Notes: generated from the letters alone by a model not told the origin. A stretch of 64,000 nucleotides of DNA from Streptomyces sp. YPW6 (GCF_018866325.1 NZ_CP076457.1:3445001-3509000), one strand, 5' to 3'; positions 31,333 through 39,183 are shown, counted from the stretch's first letter. Made by a program: numbers and translations.

Positions 31333-32079
31333 ATGACACACGACCTCAAGTGGTCCGACGCGCCTCCGGGGGAGGTCCGCGACCAGGTGGGCGTCTGGAT
31401 CGTCCGGGCTCCGGCCGGGCAGCGGCTGCCGCCCGACGGGTCCCCGCCCGGCTGGCTCGACGAGAAGGAACGGAGCAGGCTGGCCGCGATACCCCAGCAC
31501 TCCGGCAAGGAGGCCTACGCCTTCGCCCACTGGGCGCTGCGGAGCGTCCTCGGCTCCTCGCTCGGCTGCCCGCCCCGGAGCGTCGGCTTCCTGCGCCAGC
31601 CGTGTCCCGGCTGCGGCGGGGCGCACGGCAGGCCGGCCATCCGCGACCCGGACCGGGACGGCGAACCCCCGGAGTTCTCGATGTCGCACAGCGGGGACCA
31701 CGTCGCCATCGCGGTCGCCGAGGCCACCATCGGCATCGACATCGAGTCCCATCCGACCCCGGAGTCGGTCGCGGGCTATCTGCCCTTCCTCCACCCGAGG
31801 GAGCAGCAGTGGCTGGGCGGACGTCCGGCCGGCGAACTGGTCCGGGACTTCGCCCGGCTGTGGACCCGCAAGGAAGCCATGGCCAAGGCGACCGGCCAGG
31901 GCATGGCCTCCGTCATGAACCGGCTGGACCTCACCGGCCAGCCGCTCGGCTGGCGGGTGCGGCAGCTGATCGCCCCACCCGGCTACGAGGCCAGCTTCGC
32001 CGTTCCGGCGTCGGTGCACGTGGACGTCATCATGCACGAGGACCTCCCGTATCCGATGCCGGAGCTGGAGCGGGTGTGA
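31333..32079 (+). CDS. Sfp-type 4'-phosphopantetheinyl transferase
   Basis: A 248-residue PPTase that converts apo-carrier proteins to holo form using CoA. Key motifs: the (W/H)xLR-like HWALRSVLG, FSMSHSGDHVAIAVA, the Mg-binding GIDIESH, and FARLWTRKEAMAKATGQGM. A Cys pair (CPGCGG) is inserted in the N-terminal half. Expected substrate: the carrier protein at 27425. Last gene of the forward run; a perfect bidirectional terminator follows. Confidence 0.92.
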   Translation: MTHDLKWSDAPPGEVRDQVGVWIVRAPAGQRLPPDGSPPGWLDEKERSRLAAIPQHSGKEAYAFAHWALRSVLGSSLGCPPRSVGFLRQPCPGCGGAHGRPAIRDPDRDGEPPEFSMSHSGDHVAIAVAEATIGIDIESHPTPESVAGYLPFLHPREQQWLGGRPAGELVRDFARLWTRKEAMAKATGQGMASVMNRLDLTGQPLGWRVRQLIAPPGYEASFAVPASVHVDVIMHEDLPYPMPELERV

Positions 32080-32082
32080 CCG

Positions 32083-32133
32083 GCGGCGGGCGGTCCGTAC
32101 CTCCGTGGAGGGGAGGTACGGACCGCCCGCCGC
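32083..32133. terminator. Bidirectional terminator, 22-bp perfect stem
   Basis: Arms 32083-32104 and 32112-32133 are exactly complementary (start GCGGCGGGCGG), loop GTGGAGG. It separates the convergent PPTase and AfsA-like genes. Confidence 0.85.
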
Positions 32134-32150
32134 GTCCTGCCGTACGCCCG

Positions 32151-32216
32151 GCCGGGCAGGGGCTCACGCGATGGTCCTGCCGTTGGCCCCGCCGGGCAGG
32201 GGCTCACGCGATGGTC
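32151..32216. repeat. 26-bp direct repeat copying the 3' end of the afsA-like gene
   Basis: An identical 26-mer starting GCCGGGCAGGGGCTCACGCG is found at 32151-32176 and 32191-32216 (40-bp period). The second copy contains the stop codon and last codons of the AfsA-like gene; the first lies downstream of it. Confidence 0.85.
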
Positions 32217-33133
32217 ACCTCGGAGGTGAAGACCTGGACGCCGTCCTGCTCGATCGAGACGGGCACCCGGCTCCTGCCGGTGCCGACGGATACCGGGGAC
32301 CCGGCCACGACGACGGCGGGAGCGTCGAGTTCGACGTACCGGACGAAGTTCGTCCGCATTCCGATGACGGCCGCGGTGGCCCCGCCGACGGCGCGTGCCG
32401 CCTGCCGGGCGGCCTCCAGCAGGAGCATTCCGGGCGCGTGGTCGACCGGGTGGTCGAAGAGCACGGGGTGGGCGGTGTCCACCCGCAGCAGCCACCGGTC
32501 GGGTCTCTCGCCCCCCAGGGCCGGCGAGAGGACCACGTCGGCCGCAGAGCTGCGGCCCACCCGGTGCGGCTCCACCGGCGGGCCCGCCGGGAGGCGGTTC
32601 TCCAGCGCGGCGTCGATGTCCGCGTAGCCCCGGCGCATTCTCCGGTAGACGGCCGCGGGCTGGTCGTTGAAGCGGGTGTGCGCGATCCCCATGAGCCGCT
32701 TCCCGAGGTGGACGTCGATGTCCATCGTCATGCCCGCGAACCTGTTGCCGCGCCGGACCACGTCCGAGCAGGACACCACCAGACGCACCTCGTCATCGGC
32801 GGTGGTGACCAGCGAGGCCAGCGGCTCGACCGCGAAGTTCAAGCACTCCCACGCCTGCTTGTGCTCCCGCGGGACGCCGTGGACGGCGTGGGAGAGCAGC
32901 GGCACCGTCTGGCGCACGGTCTCCGCGAGCAGCAGCGGATCGTACGCGCCCTGCGACGGCTGGTAGAACGCGTGGCCCTTCGGCCAGCGCGCCGTGATCA
33001 CGAAGCGTCCCGCGTCCGCCTCGGTCCACGTGCTGAGCAGCACTTCCTCCCCCTGGAGCTTGTGCACCTGCCACTGGTGCACCTGAGACGGCTGGACCTG
33101 CTGTGCGTCACGGCTCAGTACGGAAACAGACAA
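32204..33133 (-). CDS. AfsA/ScbA-family gamma-butyrolactone biosynthesis protein
   Basis: A 309-residue protein with two AfsA hot-dog repeats: VHKLQGEEVLLSTWTEADAG, RFVITARWPKGHAFY, YDPLLLAETVRQTVPLLSHA in the first and DHPVDHAPGMLLLEAARQAA in the second. AfsA enzymes condense a beta-ketoacyl carrier thioester with dihydroxyacetone phosphate to start signalling-butyrolactone synthesis. TTG at 33133 is the only start that gives the whole domain; GGGGGG lies upstream. Divergent from the ScbR-like receptor across a 244-bp spacer, the classic arrangement. Confidence 0.9.
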   Translation of the reverse strand: MSVSVLSRDAQQVQPSQVHQWQVHKLQGEEVLLSTWTEADAGRFVITARWPKGHAFYQPSQGAYDPLLLAETVRQTVPLLSHAVHGVPREHKQAWECLNFAVEPLASLVTTADDEVRLVVSCSDVVRRGNRFAGMTMDIDVHLGKRLMGIAHTRFNDQPAAVYRRMRRGYADIDAALENRLPAGPPVEPHRVGRSSAADVVLSPALGGERPDRWLLRVDTAHPVLFDHPVDHAPGMLLLEAARQAARAVGGATAAVIGMRTNFVRYVELDAPAVVVAGSPVSVGTGRSRVPVSIEQDGVQVFTSEVTIA

Positions 33134-33209
33134 CGTGGACCCCCCACGATCGGTCGTTGCTCACGGATGACTGCGCAGAGGAGCGCCATGAGCACCCCCC
33201 GTGCCGACT

Positions 33210-33345
33210 CAAAAATAATGTTTCTTTTGTTTTGCCGGGTCAAGAGCAACGCGCGTCTGACTTTTTTTGGAGTCCAGGAGTGTGCGTAAGCAACTTAACT
33301 GGAACAAACGGGACTTGCCCTGGCGGCGGTCGGGCCGGATAACAT
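33210..33345. promoter_or_regulatory. Divergent afsA/scbR-type promoter region with candidate AREs
   Basis: An AT-rich imperfect dyad CAAAAATAA...TTTTGTTTTG (33210-33234) and a half-site-like GGAACAAACGGGAC (33301-33314) are candidate receptor-binding elements. A promoter for the receptor gene is TTGCCC (33315-33320) followed by GATAACAT (33338-33345), giving a spacer of 17-19 bp. Neither site matches an ARE consensus perfectly. Confidence 0.45.
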
Positions 33346-33377
33346 AAGGGTCATTCTTTTTGGGAAGGTGACAGGGC

Positions 33378-34010
33378 ATGGCACAACCGAAACAGGAGCG
33401 AGCGGAGCAGACCCGCCGCGCTCTCCTCCACGCTGCGGCAGAGGTGTTCGACGAGTTCGGCTACGCGGGTGCAAGCATCACGCGCATCCTCAAGCGCGCC
33501 GGCGTGACGGCCGGAGCGCTCTACTTCCACTTCGGCTCCAAGGAGGACCTGGCCAAGGCGGTGATGAACAGCCAGCCGGAGACCCTGGTCCCGCTGGTGG
33601 CCGCCGGGGGCCTGCAACGGCTCATCGACATCACGCTCGTCTGGTCGTGGCAGCTCCAGCGCGATCCGCTGCTGCGGGCCGGCGTCCGGCTGACCAACGA
33701 GCAAACGTCGGTGGGCGGTCCCGCCAACGCCGACCCGTACGAGAAGTTCCGCGCGATCATGACCGGGTGCCTCCAGGACGCCCAGGACGACGGCGAGCTC
33801 CAGCCCGGCGTCGACCCGGTCGTGGTCGCGGAGTTCGTGGTCGCGGCCTGCACCGGGATGCAGATGTACTCCAACGTCGTCAGCGGCCGCCAGGACCTTC
33901 CCGAGCGCACCCAGCAGATGTGGAACCTGATCCTTCCGGGCATCGCGGTGCCGTCCGTGATCACCCGCGCCGACGCGACCCCCGCCCGGGGCGCCGCGAT
34001 GATGCCCTGA
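33378..34010 (+). CDS. ScbR/ArpA-type gamma-butyrolactone receptor (TetR family)
   Basis: A 210-residue TetR regulator of the butyrolactone-receptor group: QERAEQTRRALLHAAAEVFD, EFGYAGASITRILKRAGVTA, GALYFHFGSKEDLAKAVM, then the ligand domain LVWSWQLQRDPLLRAGVRLT and AACTGMQMYSNVVSGRQDL. It should repress the AfsA-like gene and cluster targets until its butyrolactone binds. GGAAGGTG precedes the ATG. Confidence 0.93.
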   Translation: MAQPKQERAEQTRRALLHAAAEVFDEFGYAGASITRILKRAGVTAGALYFHFGSKEDLAKAVMNSQPETLVPLVAAGGLQRLIDITLVWSWQLQRDPLLRAGVRLTNEQTSVGGPANADPYEKFRAIMTGCLQDAQDDGELQPGVDPVVVAEFVVAACTGMQMYSNVVSGRQDLPERTQQMWNLILPGIAVPSVITRADATPARGAAMMP

Positions 34011-34063
34011 CCACTCCGCCCGCCGACCGTTCCTCCCGCCTCGAACGAGCCTCAAGGAGCCCC

Positions 34064-34783
34064 ATGCCTTCCTTACGCCTGGCCGCCCTGAACATCGACG
34101 GTGTCCTGCTCGACGACACCTTCAGCCCGGTCATCCACCAGTTCGTCGTCAGCCGGGGCGGGACCTACTCGGCCGCGCTGGAGCGATCGGTCTTCTCCCA
34201 GCCGCAGCACATCGCCGGGCAACGGCTCGCGGCCGCCGTGGGCGGCGGCATGACGGGCGAGGCGGCGCTCGCCGCCTACTTCGAGGAGCGCGCCGCCCAC
34301 GTCGACCGGCACCCGGTCACGATCACCCCGGGCACGCACCGCCTGCTCCACCGGCTGCGGAGCGCGGGCCTGCGCACGGTCTGCTACGGGGGCCTGGGCA
34401 AGGAGCACTTCGACCGCCATCTGGGCCGCTACGCCCACCTGTTCGACGGCCCCGGCTACGTCAGCACCAACGACATCCGCCCCGGCCTCCGGGAGATCAC
34501 CGAGGACGTCTTCGGGCTCCGTCCCGCCCAGGCCCTCTTCGTCGACGACGTCGCCCGGGTCGCCGAGGCGGCCCGCGCGCTGGGCACCGCCTTCGTCGGC
34601 CACCCCTCCGCCTTCGCCCACAGCCACCAGCGCGCTCTCATGCGGGAGGCGGGCGTGCGTCACGTGATCGACCGCCTGGACGCGCTCGACGACGGTCTGC
34701 TGCACCGGATCGACCGGGAGATGAGCACGGACACGTTCTGGAGCCCCGCCCTCGTGGCGGCCGGCCGGGAGAGACAGGCATGA
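34064..34783 (+). CDS. HAD-superfamily protein of the butyrolactone module, TTA codon
   Basis: A 239-residue HAD-like protein. Motif I reads LNIDGVLLDD, with Asn10 where the nucleophilic Asp is normally found; motif IV is FVDDVARVAEAARAL. A phosphatase step is needed in butyrolactone synthesis and HAD genes often sit in such modules; whether this one is active with Asn10 is unclear. Codon 4 is TTA (34073-34075), pointing to bldA dependence. AAGGAG lies 4 nt before ATG. Overlaps the SDR gene by 4 nt. Confidence 0.8.
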   Translation: MPSLRLAALNIDGVLLDDTFSPVIHQFVVSRGGTYSAALERSVFSQPQHIAGQRLAAAVGGGMTGEAALAAYFEERAAHVDRHPVTITPGTHRLLHRLRSAGLRTVCYGGLGKEHFDRHLGRYAHLFDGPGYVSTNDIRPGLREITEDVFGLRPAQALFVDDVARVAEAARALGTAFVGHPSAFAHSHQRALMREAGVRHVIDRLDALDDGLLHRIDREMSTDTFWSPALVAAGRERQA

Positions 34784-35550
34784 CGCCGGGCGGACCGCTG
34801 CTGTCCGGCAAGGTGGCGCTGATCACCGGCGCCTCCAGCGGCATAGGCGCCGCGGCCGGCCGCCACTTCGCCGACGAGGGAGCCGCCGTCGTGCTCGTCG
34901 CCCGCCGGGCCGCCCGGGTGGAGGAGGTCGCCGAGCGCATCCGGAAGGACGGCGGCCGGGCCGTGGCCGTACCGGGCGACGTCACCCGCCCCGCGGACAT
35001 GGAACGGGCCGTCGCCACGGCGGTCGACCGGTTCGGCAGCCTCGACTGCGCGTTCAACAACGCCGGGCACGCCACCGCCGGAACGGTCCTGCACGAACTC
35101 CCCGACGACGTCTTCGACCGCACCCTGGACGTCAACCTGCGCGGGGTGTGGAACTGCCTGCGCGCCGAGATCCCCGCCATGCTGGAGACCGGTGCCGGGG
35201 CGGTCGTCAACACGTCCAGCGTCGCGGGCGTACGGGCCACCGCCGCGTCGGCGCCCTATGTGGCCGCGAAGCACGCGGTCATCGGCCTCACCAGGGCGGC
35301 GGCCGCCGAGTACGGCGAGCACGGCATCCGGGTCAACGCCCTCGTGGTGGGCGGCACCGACACGGAGATGATGGACTCCTTCCGCTCCACCGGCCTCGCC
35401 GCGGGCGCGTCCTTCGGCTCCCGGGGCATCCAGCGGCGGCTGGCCGATCCGGTCGAGATCGCCCGCGCCGCCGCCTGGCTCTGCTCGGACGCCTCCTCCT
35501 TCACCACCGGCACCGCCCTCGCGGTGGACGGCGGCCGGACCGCGAAATGA
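34780..35550 (+). CDS. Short-chain dehydrogenase/reductase of the butyrolactone module
   Basis: A 256-residue classical SDR: cofactor motif ITGASSGIGAAAGRHFADEG, NNAG (FNNAGHATAG), catalytic Ser in VVNTSSVAGVRATAASAPYV, YVAAK with catalytic Tyr/Lys, and the C-terminal FTTGTALAVDGGRTAK. Like ScbB/JadW3-type enzymes it may reduce a butyrolactone precursor. The ATGA overlap couples it to the HAD gene. Confidence 0.88.
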   Translation: MTPGGPLLSGKVALITGASSGIGAAAGRHFADEGAAVVLVARRAARVEEVAERIRKDGGRAVAVPGDVTRPADMERAVATAVDRFGSLDCAFNNAGHATAGTVLHELPDDVFDRTLDVNLRGVWNCLRAEIPAMLETGAGAVVNTSSVAGVRATAASAPYVAAKHAVIGLTRAAAAEYGEHGIRVNALVVGGTDTEMMDSFRSTGLAAGASFGSRGIQRRLADPVEIARAAAWLCSDASSFTTGTALAVDGGRTAK

Positions 35551-35620
35551 CGGCGGAGCCCAGCCACGGCCGCGCCGTCCGGGACCGCCGCGCGAGGGCG
35601 GCGGCGCACGGCGGGACACG

Positions 35621-35673
35621 ACGCCCCCGGCGGCTGCCGCCCATTCCTGATGGGAGGCAGCCGCCGGGGGCGT
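35621..35673. terminator. Bidirectional terminator, 18-bp perfect stem
   Basis: Arms 35621-35638 (ACGCCCCCGGCGGCTGCC) and 35656-35673 are exactly complementary, with a 17-nt loop containing a small CCCAT/ATGGG stem. Between the convergent SDR and SMR genes. Confidence 0.85.
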
Positions 35674-35687
35674 GCGGTCGCGGGGCG

Positions 35688-36104
35688 TCAGACCTGGAGC
35701 GCGCCCGGCCGGTCCGCGACCTGCTGGGCCGTCGCCGCCGGGGCGACCGCCTCGGGCTTGGTGCGGTCGGCGAGCTTCAGCCAGATGACACCGACGATGA
35801 TGACCGTCAGCCAGATGCCCTTGGCCAGGGTCAGGGTCTCGTCGAAGAAGACGGGGCCCAGGACGGCGGCGCCGACCGCGCCGATACCGGCCCAGACCGC
35901 GTAACCGATGCTGACCTCGATCGTGCGGAGCGCGAGGCTGAGCGCGTAGAGCGTCAGCAGGAAGAACACCACGGCGACCAGGGACCAGGTCAGGACGGTG
36001 AAGCCTTCGCTGCCGCCGACGGCGAGCGCGTAGCCGATCTCGAAGCCTCCGGCGAGCAGGAGCGAGAGCCAGGCGTTGGTGGAGGTCTTGGCTGTGTTGG
36101 ACAT
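35688..36104 (-). CDS. SMR-family transporter subunit (longer partner)
   Basis: A 138-residue four-helix small multidrug resistance protein: AWLSLLLAGGFEIGYALAVG with the essential membrane Glu, FTVLTWSLVAVVFFLLTLYA, IGYAVWAGIGAVGAAVLGPV, GIWLTVIIVGVIWLKLADRT, then a charged C-terminal tail about 25 residues longer than typical. Follows a second SMR gene, so the two probably form a heterodimeric exporter of the EbrAB/YkkCD kind. Confidence 0.9.
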   Translation of the reverse strand: MSNTAKTSTNAWLSLLLAGGFEIGYALAVGGSEGFTVLTWSLVAVVFFLLTLYALSLALRTIEVSIGYAVWAGIGAVGAAVLGPVFFDETLTLAKGIWLTVIIVGVIWLKLADRTKPEAVAPAATAQQVADRPGALQV

Positions 36105-36185
36105 GGGAGGTGGATCCTCTCTGGGGTGGCGTCAGGTGGTGGGCGGGAGGCTGCGCGTGCGCGGCCGGGCGTGGTGCACCCGGGC

Positions 36186-36506
36186 TCAGGCGGAACCGCT
36201 CAGCTGGAGGCCGACGACGCCACCGATGACGAGGATGATGCCGATCGCCTTGTTCCAGTTCAGGCGCTGACCGAAGAAGAGCGCGCCGAGGATGGTGATG
36301 CCGACGCCCGCCACGGAGGTCCACAGGGCGTAGCCGACGCCGACGTCGAAGGTCAGCAGCGACTTGCTGAGGAAGAAGGTGGCCAGGGCGCCGCTGATCA
36401 GGGTGATGGCGGTCCACTTGCGGTTCTTGAAGCCCTCCGCCTTTCCGGCGGCGATGGCGACAGCGATCTCGAAGGCGACGGCGATGGCGAGGTAGAGCCA
36501 GTGCAT
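36186..36506 (-). CDS. SMR-family transporter subunit (shorter partner)
   Basis: A 106-residue SMR protein: MHWLYLAIAVAFEIAVAIAA with the conserved Glu14, KWTAITLISGALATFFLSKS, VGYALWTSVAGVGITILGAL, AIGIILVIGGVVGLQLSGSA. GGAAGGACC lies upstream of ATG. Pair partner of the 35688 gene and 97 bp downstream of the deaminase gene; probable proton-coupled export of a cationic small molecule, perhaps the cluster product. Confidence 0.92.
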   Translation of the reverse strand: MHWLYLAIAVAFEIAVAIAAGKAEGFKNRKWTAITLISGALATFFLSKSLLTFDVGVGYALWTSVAGVGITILGALFFGQRLNWNKAIGIILVIGGVVGLQLSGSA

Positions 36507-36602
36507 GGGAGGTCCTTCCGTGCGGTGGGTGGGAAGCGGAGTGGGCGTGGGGCAGGCGGTGCGAAGAACGGCGTGCGGCGATGGAGCGGATGCGGGCCCG
36601 GG

Positions 36603-37082
36603 TCAGTGCCGGGGCCGGCTCATGGTGAGGAAGTCCTGGAACGGCGCTTCCGCTTCGGGGAGCTGGAGTGCCGTGACCTTGACGGGCCAGCGCTCGGGGT
36701 CCTCGGCGAACAGGGAGTACGAGCCGGTGTAGTCGAAGCCGTACCGGGCGGCGGTCCGGCGGTCGGCGGTGTGCACGATGTGGCCGACGCCGGCGAACCG
36801 CGCCGCCATGTAGCACAGGGCGCAGGGCTCGCCGGAGGCGATCAGGGTGGCTCCCACCACGGCGCGCATGCCGTGCCGGGCGGCGGCCTCCCGGAGGGCG
36901 ACGACCTCGGCGTGCGCGGTCGGGTCGTTGTCCTCGCGGACCCGGTTGAAGCCGGTCCCCAGGATGCGTCCACCGCCCACGACGACACCGGAGAAGGGGA
37001 TGCCGCCCTGGGCGACGTGCTCGCGGCTGAGCCGGATCGCTTCGTGGGCGAAGCCCATCAGTTCGCTGTCGTGTGTACCCAT
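36603..37082 (-). CDS. Nucleoside/guanine-type deaminase (CMP/dCMP deaminase fold)
   Basis: A 159-residue zinc-dependent deaminase. HAEVVALREA supplies the catalytic His-Ala-Glu and ASGEPCALCYMAARFAG the PCxxC zinc ligands. The C-terminal region (GFDYTGSYSLFAEDPERWPV) resembles guanine deaminase-like proteins. ATG 37082 starts just before the conserved MGFAHEAIRLSREH; the ORF runs further but over the promoter. First gene of a deaminase-SMR-SMR operon preceded by two TTGCATGTGCA dyads. Confidence 0.88.
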   Translation of the reverse strand: MGTHDSELMGFAHEAIRLSREHVAQGGIPFSGVVVGGGRILGTGFNRVREDNDPTAHAEVVALREAAARHGMRAVVGATLIASGEPCALCYMAARFAGVGHIVHTADRRTAARYGFDYTGSYSLFAEDPERWPVKVTALQLPEAEAPFQDFLTMSRPRH

Positions 37083-37121
37083 GAGCAGTTCGTCTCCCGA
37101 ATTCCCTGCATCTCCATTGCC

Positions 37122-37209
37122 TGCACATGCAAGCAAATGATGGCCGCAGATCTCCGCCGAAGGCGTGACCCGATGCCTTTATCTTGCATGTGCATATAAC
37201 GAGTGTCAA
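37122..37209 (-). promoter_or_regulatory. Deaminase/SMR promoter with two TTGCATGTGCA dyads
   Basis: Minus-strand promoter: TTGACA (37209-37204), 17-bp spacer, CAAGAT (37186-37181). One dyad (TTGCATGTGCA, 37184-37194) fills the spacer; a second, inverted copy is at 37122-37132 within CATTTGC...GGCAATG. The -35 overlaps the stop codon of the reductase gene. The motif is shared with the marR and adenylation promoters. Confidence 0.65.
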
Positions 37210-38321
37210 GTGGAAGCGTGCGCAAGGGCGTTGTCCAGCGTGGCCAGCGGCTCCAGCACGCGCGGATCGAACGGCACGGGGAGGGCCCTCGCGGCCACCT
37301 TGTGCGGCAGGTCGGGGTTGGCCAGCGCCCCCGTCCCGACCGCCAGGACGTCCGCGTGCCCCTCGTCCAGCACGCGCCGTGCCACCGCGTCCTCGTGCAG
37401 CCCGCCGTTGGCGATCACGGGCAGTCCGGTGACCTTCCGGGCGAGCCCGGGGAGCGTCGGCCCGTCCGGCAGCCAGTCCCGTCCGCTGCCCGCGAGGTGC
37501 AGGTAGCCGGCCCCGGCCCCGGCCGCCGCAGCGAAGAGGGCCGCCGCCTCGGCATCGCCCCCCTGCCACCGCCACCCGAAGTTGTTGATCTTTCCCTGGG
37601 AGAGCCGGACGCCGACCGTGAAGCCGGGCCCGGCCGCGTCTCTGACCGCGGCCGTCACCTCCCGGAGGAGCCGTGAGCGCCCCTCGATCTCCCCGCCGTA
37701 CCCGTCGGTGCGCAGATTGGTGTACGGGGTGAGGAACTGGTCGAGCAGATAGCCGTTGGCGGCGTGGATCTCCACGCCGTCGAAGCCGGTGTCACGGGCG
37801 CGGACCGCGGCGGCGGCGAAACCCGCCACGGCCTCGTCGATCTGCCCGTGGGTCATCTCCAGCGGCACGGGCCAGGGGCCGCCGCCCCGGTACTTGGCCA
37901 GCTGCTCGCCCATCGGCCGGACCGCCGACGGGCCGGCGGTCCGGTCGCGGAACCGGTTCCCCTGGGCCAGGGCGCCGGCGTGCATCAGCTGGAGGACGAT
38001 GCGCGCGCCGGCGGCGTGCGCCCGGTCGACGACGGCCCGCCAGGCGGTGGCCTGCGCCTCGTCCGTGATGCCGGGCTGGTGCAGATAGCCCTGGCCGAAG
38101 GCGGTGTCGGTGTAGGTCCCCTCGGTGATCAGGAGTCCGAAACCGCCCCGGGCGAAGGCTTCGTAGTACGCGGCCATCTGCTCGGTGGCCCGGCCGTCCC
38201 GGGTGGCGGAGACCCGGGTCATGGGGGCGACCGCGAATCTGTTGCGCAGGTCGAGACCCGCGAACCGGCAGGCGGCGAGGGCAGGATGGGGACGTAACGC
38301 GCTGGTGCGGGCGCCGCTCAC
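37206..38321 (-). CDS. NADH:flavin oxidoreductase / old yellow enzyme
   Basis: A 371-residue FMN barrel of the OYE family: NRFAVAPMTRVSATRDGRAT, FGLLITEGTYTD, IVLQLMHAGA, GFDGVEIHAANGYLLDQFLT (His-Ala-Ala-Asn active site), TDGYGGEIEGRSRLL, VIANGGLHE. It reduces activated C=C bonds with NAD(P)H. GTG start one base after the DsbA-like stop, so the two are one operon. Position suggests a tailoring or detoxifying role near the cluster. Confidence 0.9.
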   Translation of the reverse strand: MSGARTSALRPHPALAACRFAGLDLRNRFAVAPMTRVSATRDGRATEQMAAYYEAFARGGFGLLITEGTYTDTAFGQGYLHQPGITDEAQATAWRAVVDRAHAAGARIVLQLMHAGALAQGNRFRDRTAGPSAVRPMGEQLAKYRGGGPWPVPLEMTHGQIDEAVAGFAAAAVRARDTGFDGVEIHAANGYLLDQFLTPYTNLRTDGYGGEIEGRSRLLREVTAAVRDAAGPGFTVGVRLSQGKINNFGWRWQGGDAEAAALFAAAAGAGAGYLHLAGSGRDWLPDGPTLPGLARKVTGLPVIANGGLHEDAVARRVLDEGHADVLAVGTGALANPDLPHKVAARALPVPFDPRVLEPLATLDNALAHAST

Positions 38322-38322
38322 C

Positions 38323-38979
38323 TCAGCACGTCCCGTCGATGCCGCAGGCCGCGCCGTAGCCGGCCTCCTCCGCCTGGCGGGCCTGCGCGTCCAGGATCGC
38401 CTTGCGCAGCTGGGCCGGGCGCGGGACGCCCTCGATCCGGATGTCCCCGACGAGCAGGGTGGGGACCGACCGCACCTGGTTCGCGGCCGCCTCCCGCAGG
38501 GCCTCCTGGTGCCGGGCGCGGTAGGCGCCGTCCGTCAGCGCGGCCCGGAACCCGGCCTCGTCCAGGCCGACCTCCGCGGCCAGGGCGGCGAGGACGTCGA
38601 CCTTCCCCAGATCCCGGTCCTCCTGGAAGAAGGCGCGGAACATCCGCTGGTTGTAGGCGTCGCCCAGGCCGTGCTCGGCCGCGTACTGGTACCCCTCGAA
38701 GGCGAGGGCGGTGTAGGGCTGGGGCGAGACGGTGGGGAGCGTGATGTCGACACCCAGCCGGCGGGCCATGGGGTAGACGGCCCGCTCCCAGATGGCGGGC
38801 AGGTACTCGTCCTCCGGCCGCAGCGTGGGCTGGGGGTGGGCGCGCAGCTCGAAGGGCAGCCACTCGACTTCCACCTCGACGCCGACGTCCTTGATCGCCT
38901 CTTCGACGGGGCCCTCGGCCAGCATGCAGAAGGGGCAGACGTAGTCGGACCAGATCTTGATCTTCACGGGATCAGCCAT
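38323..38979 (-). CDS. DsbA-family (FrnE-like) oxidoreductase
   Basis: A 218-residue cytosolic thioredoxin-fold protein with the helical insertion of the FrnE group: IKIWSDYVCPFCMLAEGPVE (CPFC active site), WLPFELRAHPQPTL, SVPTLLVGDIRIEGVPRPAQ with the cis-Pro. No signal peptide. FrnE was named from a polyketide cluster; such proteins act as thiol isomerases or in tailoring. ATG 38979 is the natural family start. A TGCA-rich dyad (39062-39075) lies upstream. Confidence 0.88.
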   Translation of the reverse strand: MADPVKIKIWSDYVCPFCMLAEGPVEEAIKDVGVEVEVEWLPFELRAHPQPTLRPEDEYLPAIWERAVYPMARRLGVDITLPTVSPQPYTALAFEGYQYAAEHGLGDAYNQRMFRAFFQEDRDLGKVDVLAALAAEVGLDEAGFRAALTDGAYRARHQEALREAAANQVRSVPTLLVGDIRIEGVPRPAQLRKAILDAQARQAEEAGYGAACGIDGTC

Positions 38980-39061
38980 GCGCAGGCTCCATCTAATTGA
39001 TCGCGCAAACAACAACATCTCTCGACGGATGACCGAGAGATGCGAGGGGTCCCGAGAAGGT

Positions 39062-39087
39062 TGCACGATCATGCACTTTAGTGTCAA
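39062..39087 (-). promoter_or_regulatory. Candidate promoter/dyad upstream of the DsbA-like gene
   Basis: Minus-strand TTGACA (39087-39082) is followed within the spacer by the dyad TGCA-C-GATC-A-TGCA (39062-39075). The layout parallels the deaminase promoter, where a TGCA dyad also sits just after TTGACACT. The -10 is not convincing. Confidence 0.35.
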
Positions 39088-39123
39088 GCCTGCCGTCCCG
39101 ACCGCGCGAGCCGGACACGCGAA

Positions 39124-39164
39124 CGGCGGTGGCCCCCGGCCTCGGAAGGCTGGGGCCACCGCCG
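39124..39164 (-). terminator. purA terminator
   Basis: CGGCGGTGGCCCC (39124-39136) and GGGGCCACCGCCG (39152-39164): perfect 13-bp stem located 20 nt after the purA stop. Confidence 0.75.
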
Positions 39165-39183
39165 CGGTGCTGCCCGGGTACCG

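Noticed and set aside
34660..37575. 971-codon reverse ORF
   Set aside because: It overlaps SDR, SMR and deaminase genes in wrong frames; composition is Arg/Gly/Pro-rich as expected for antisense frames.
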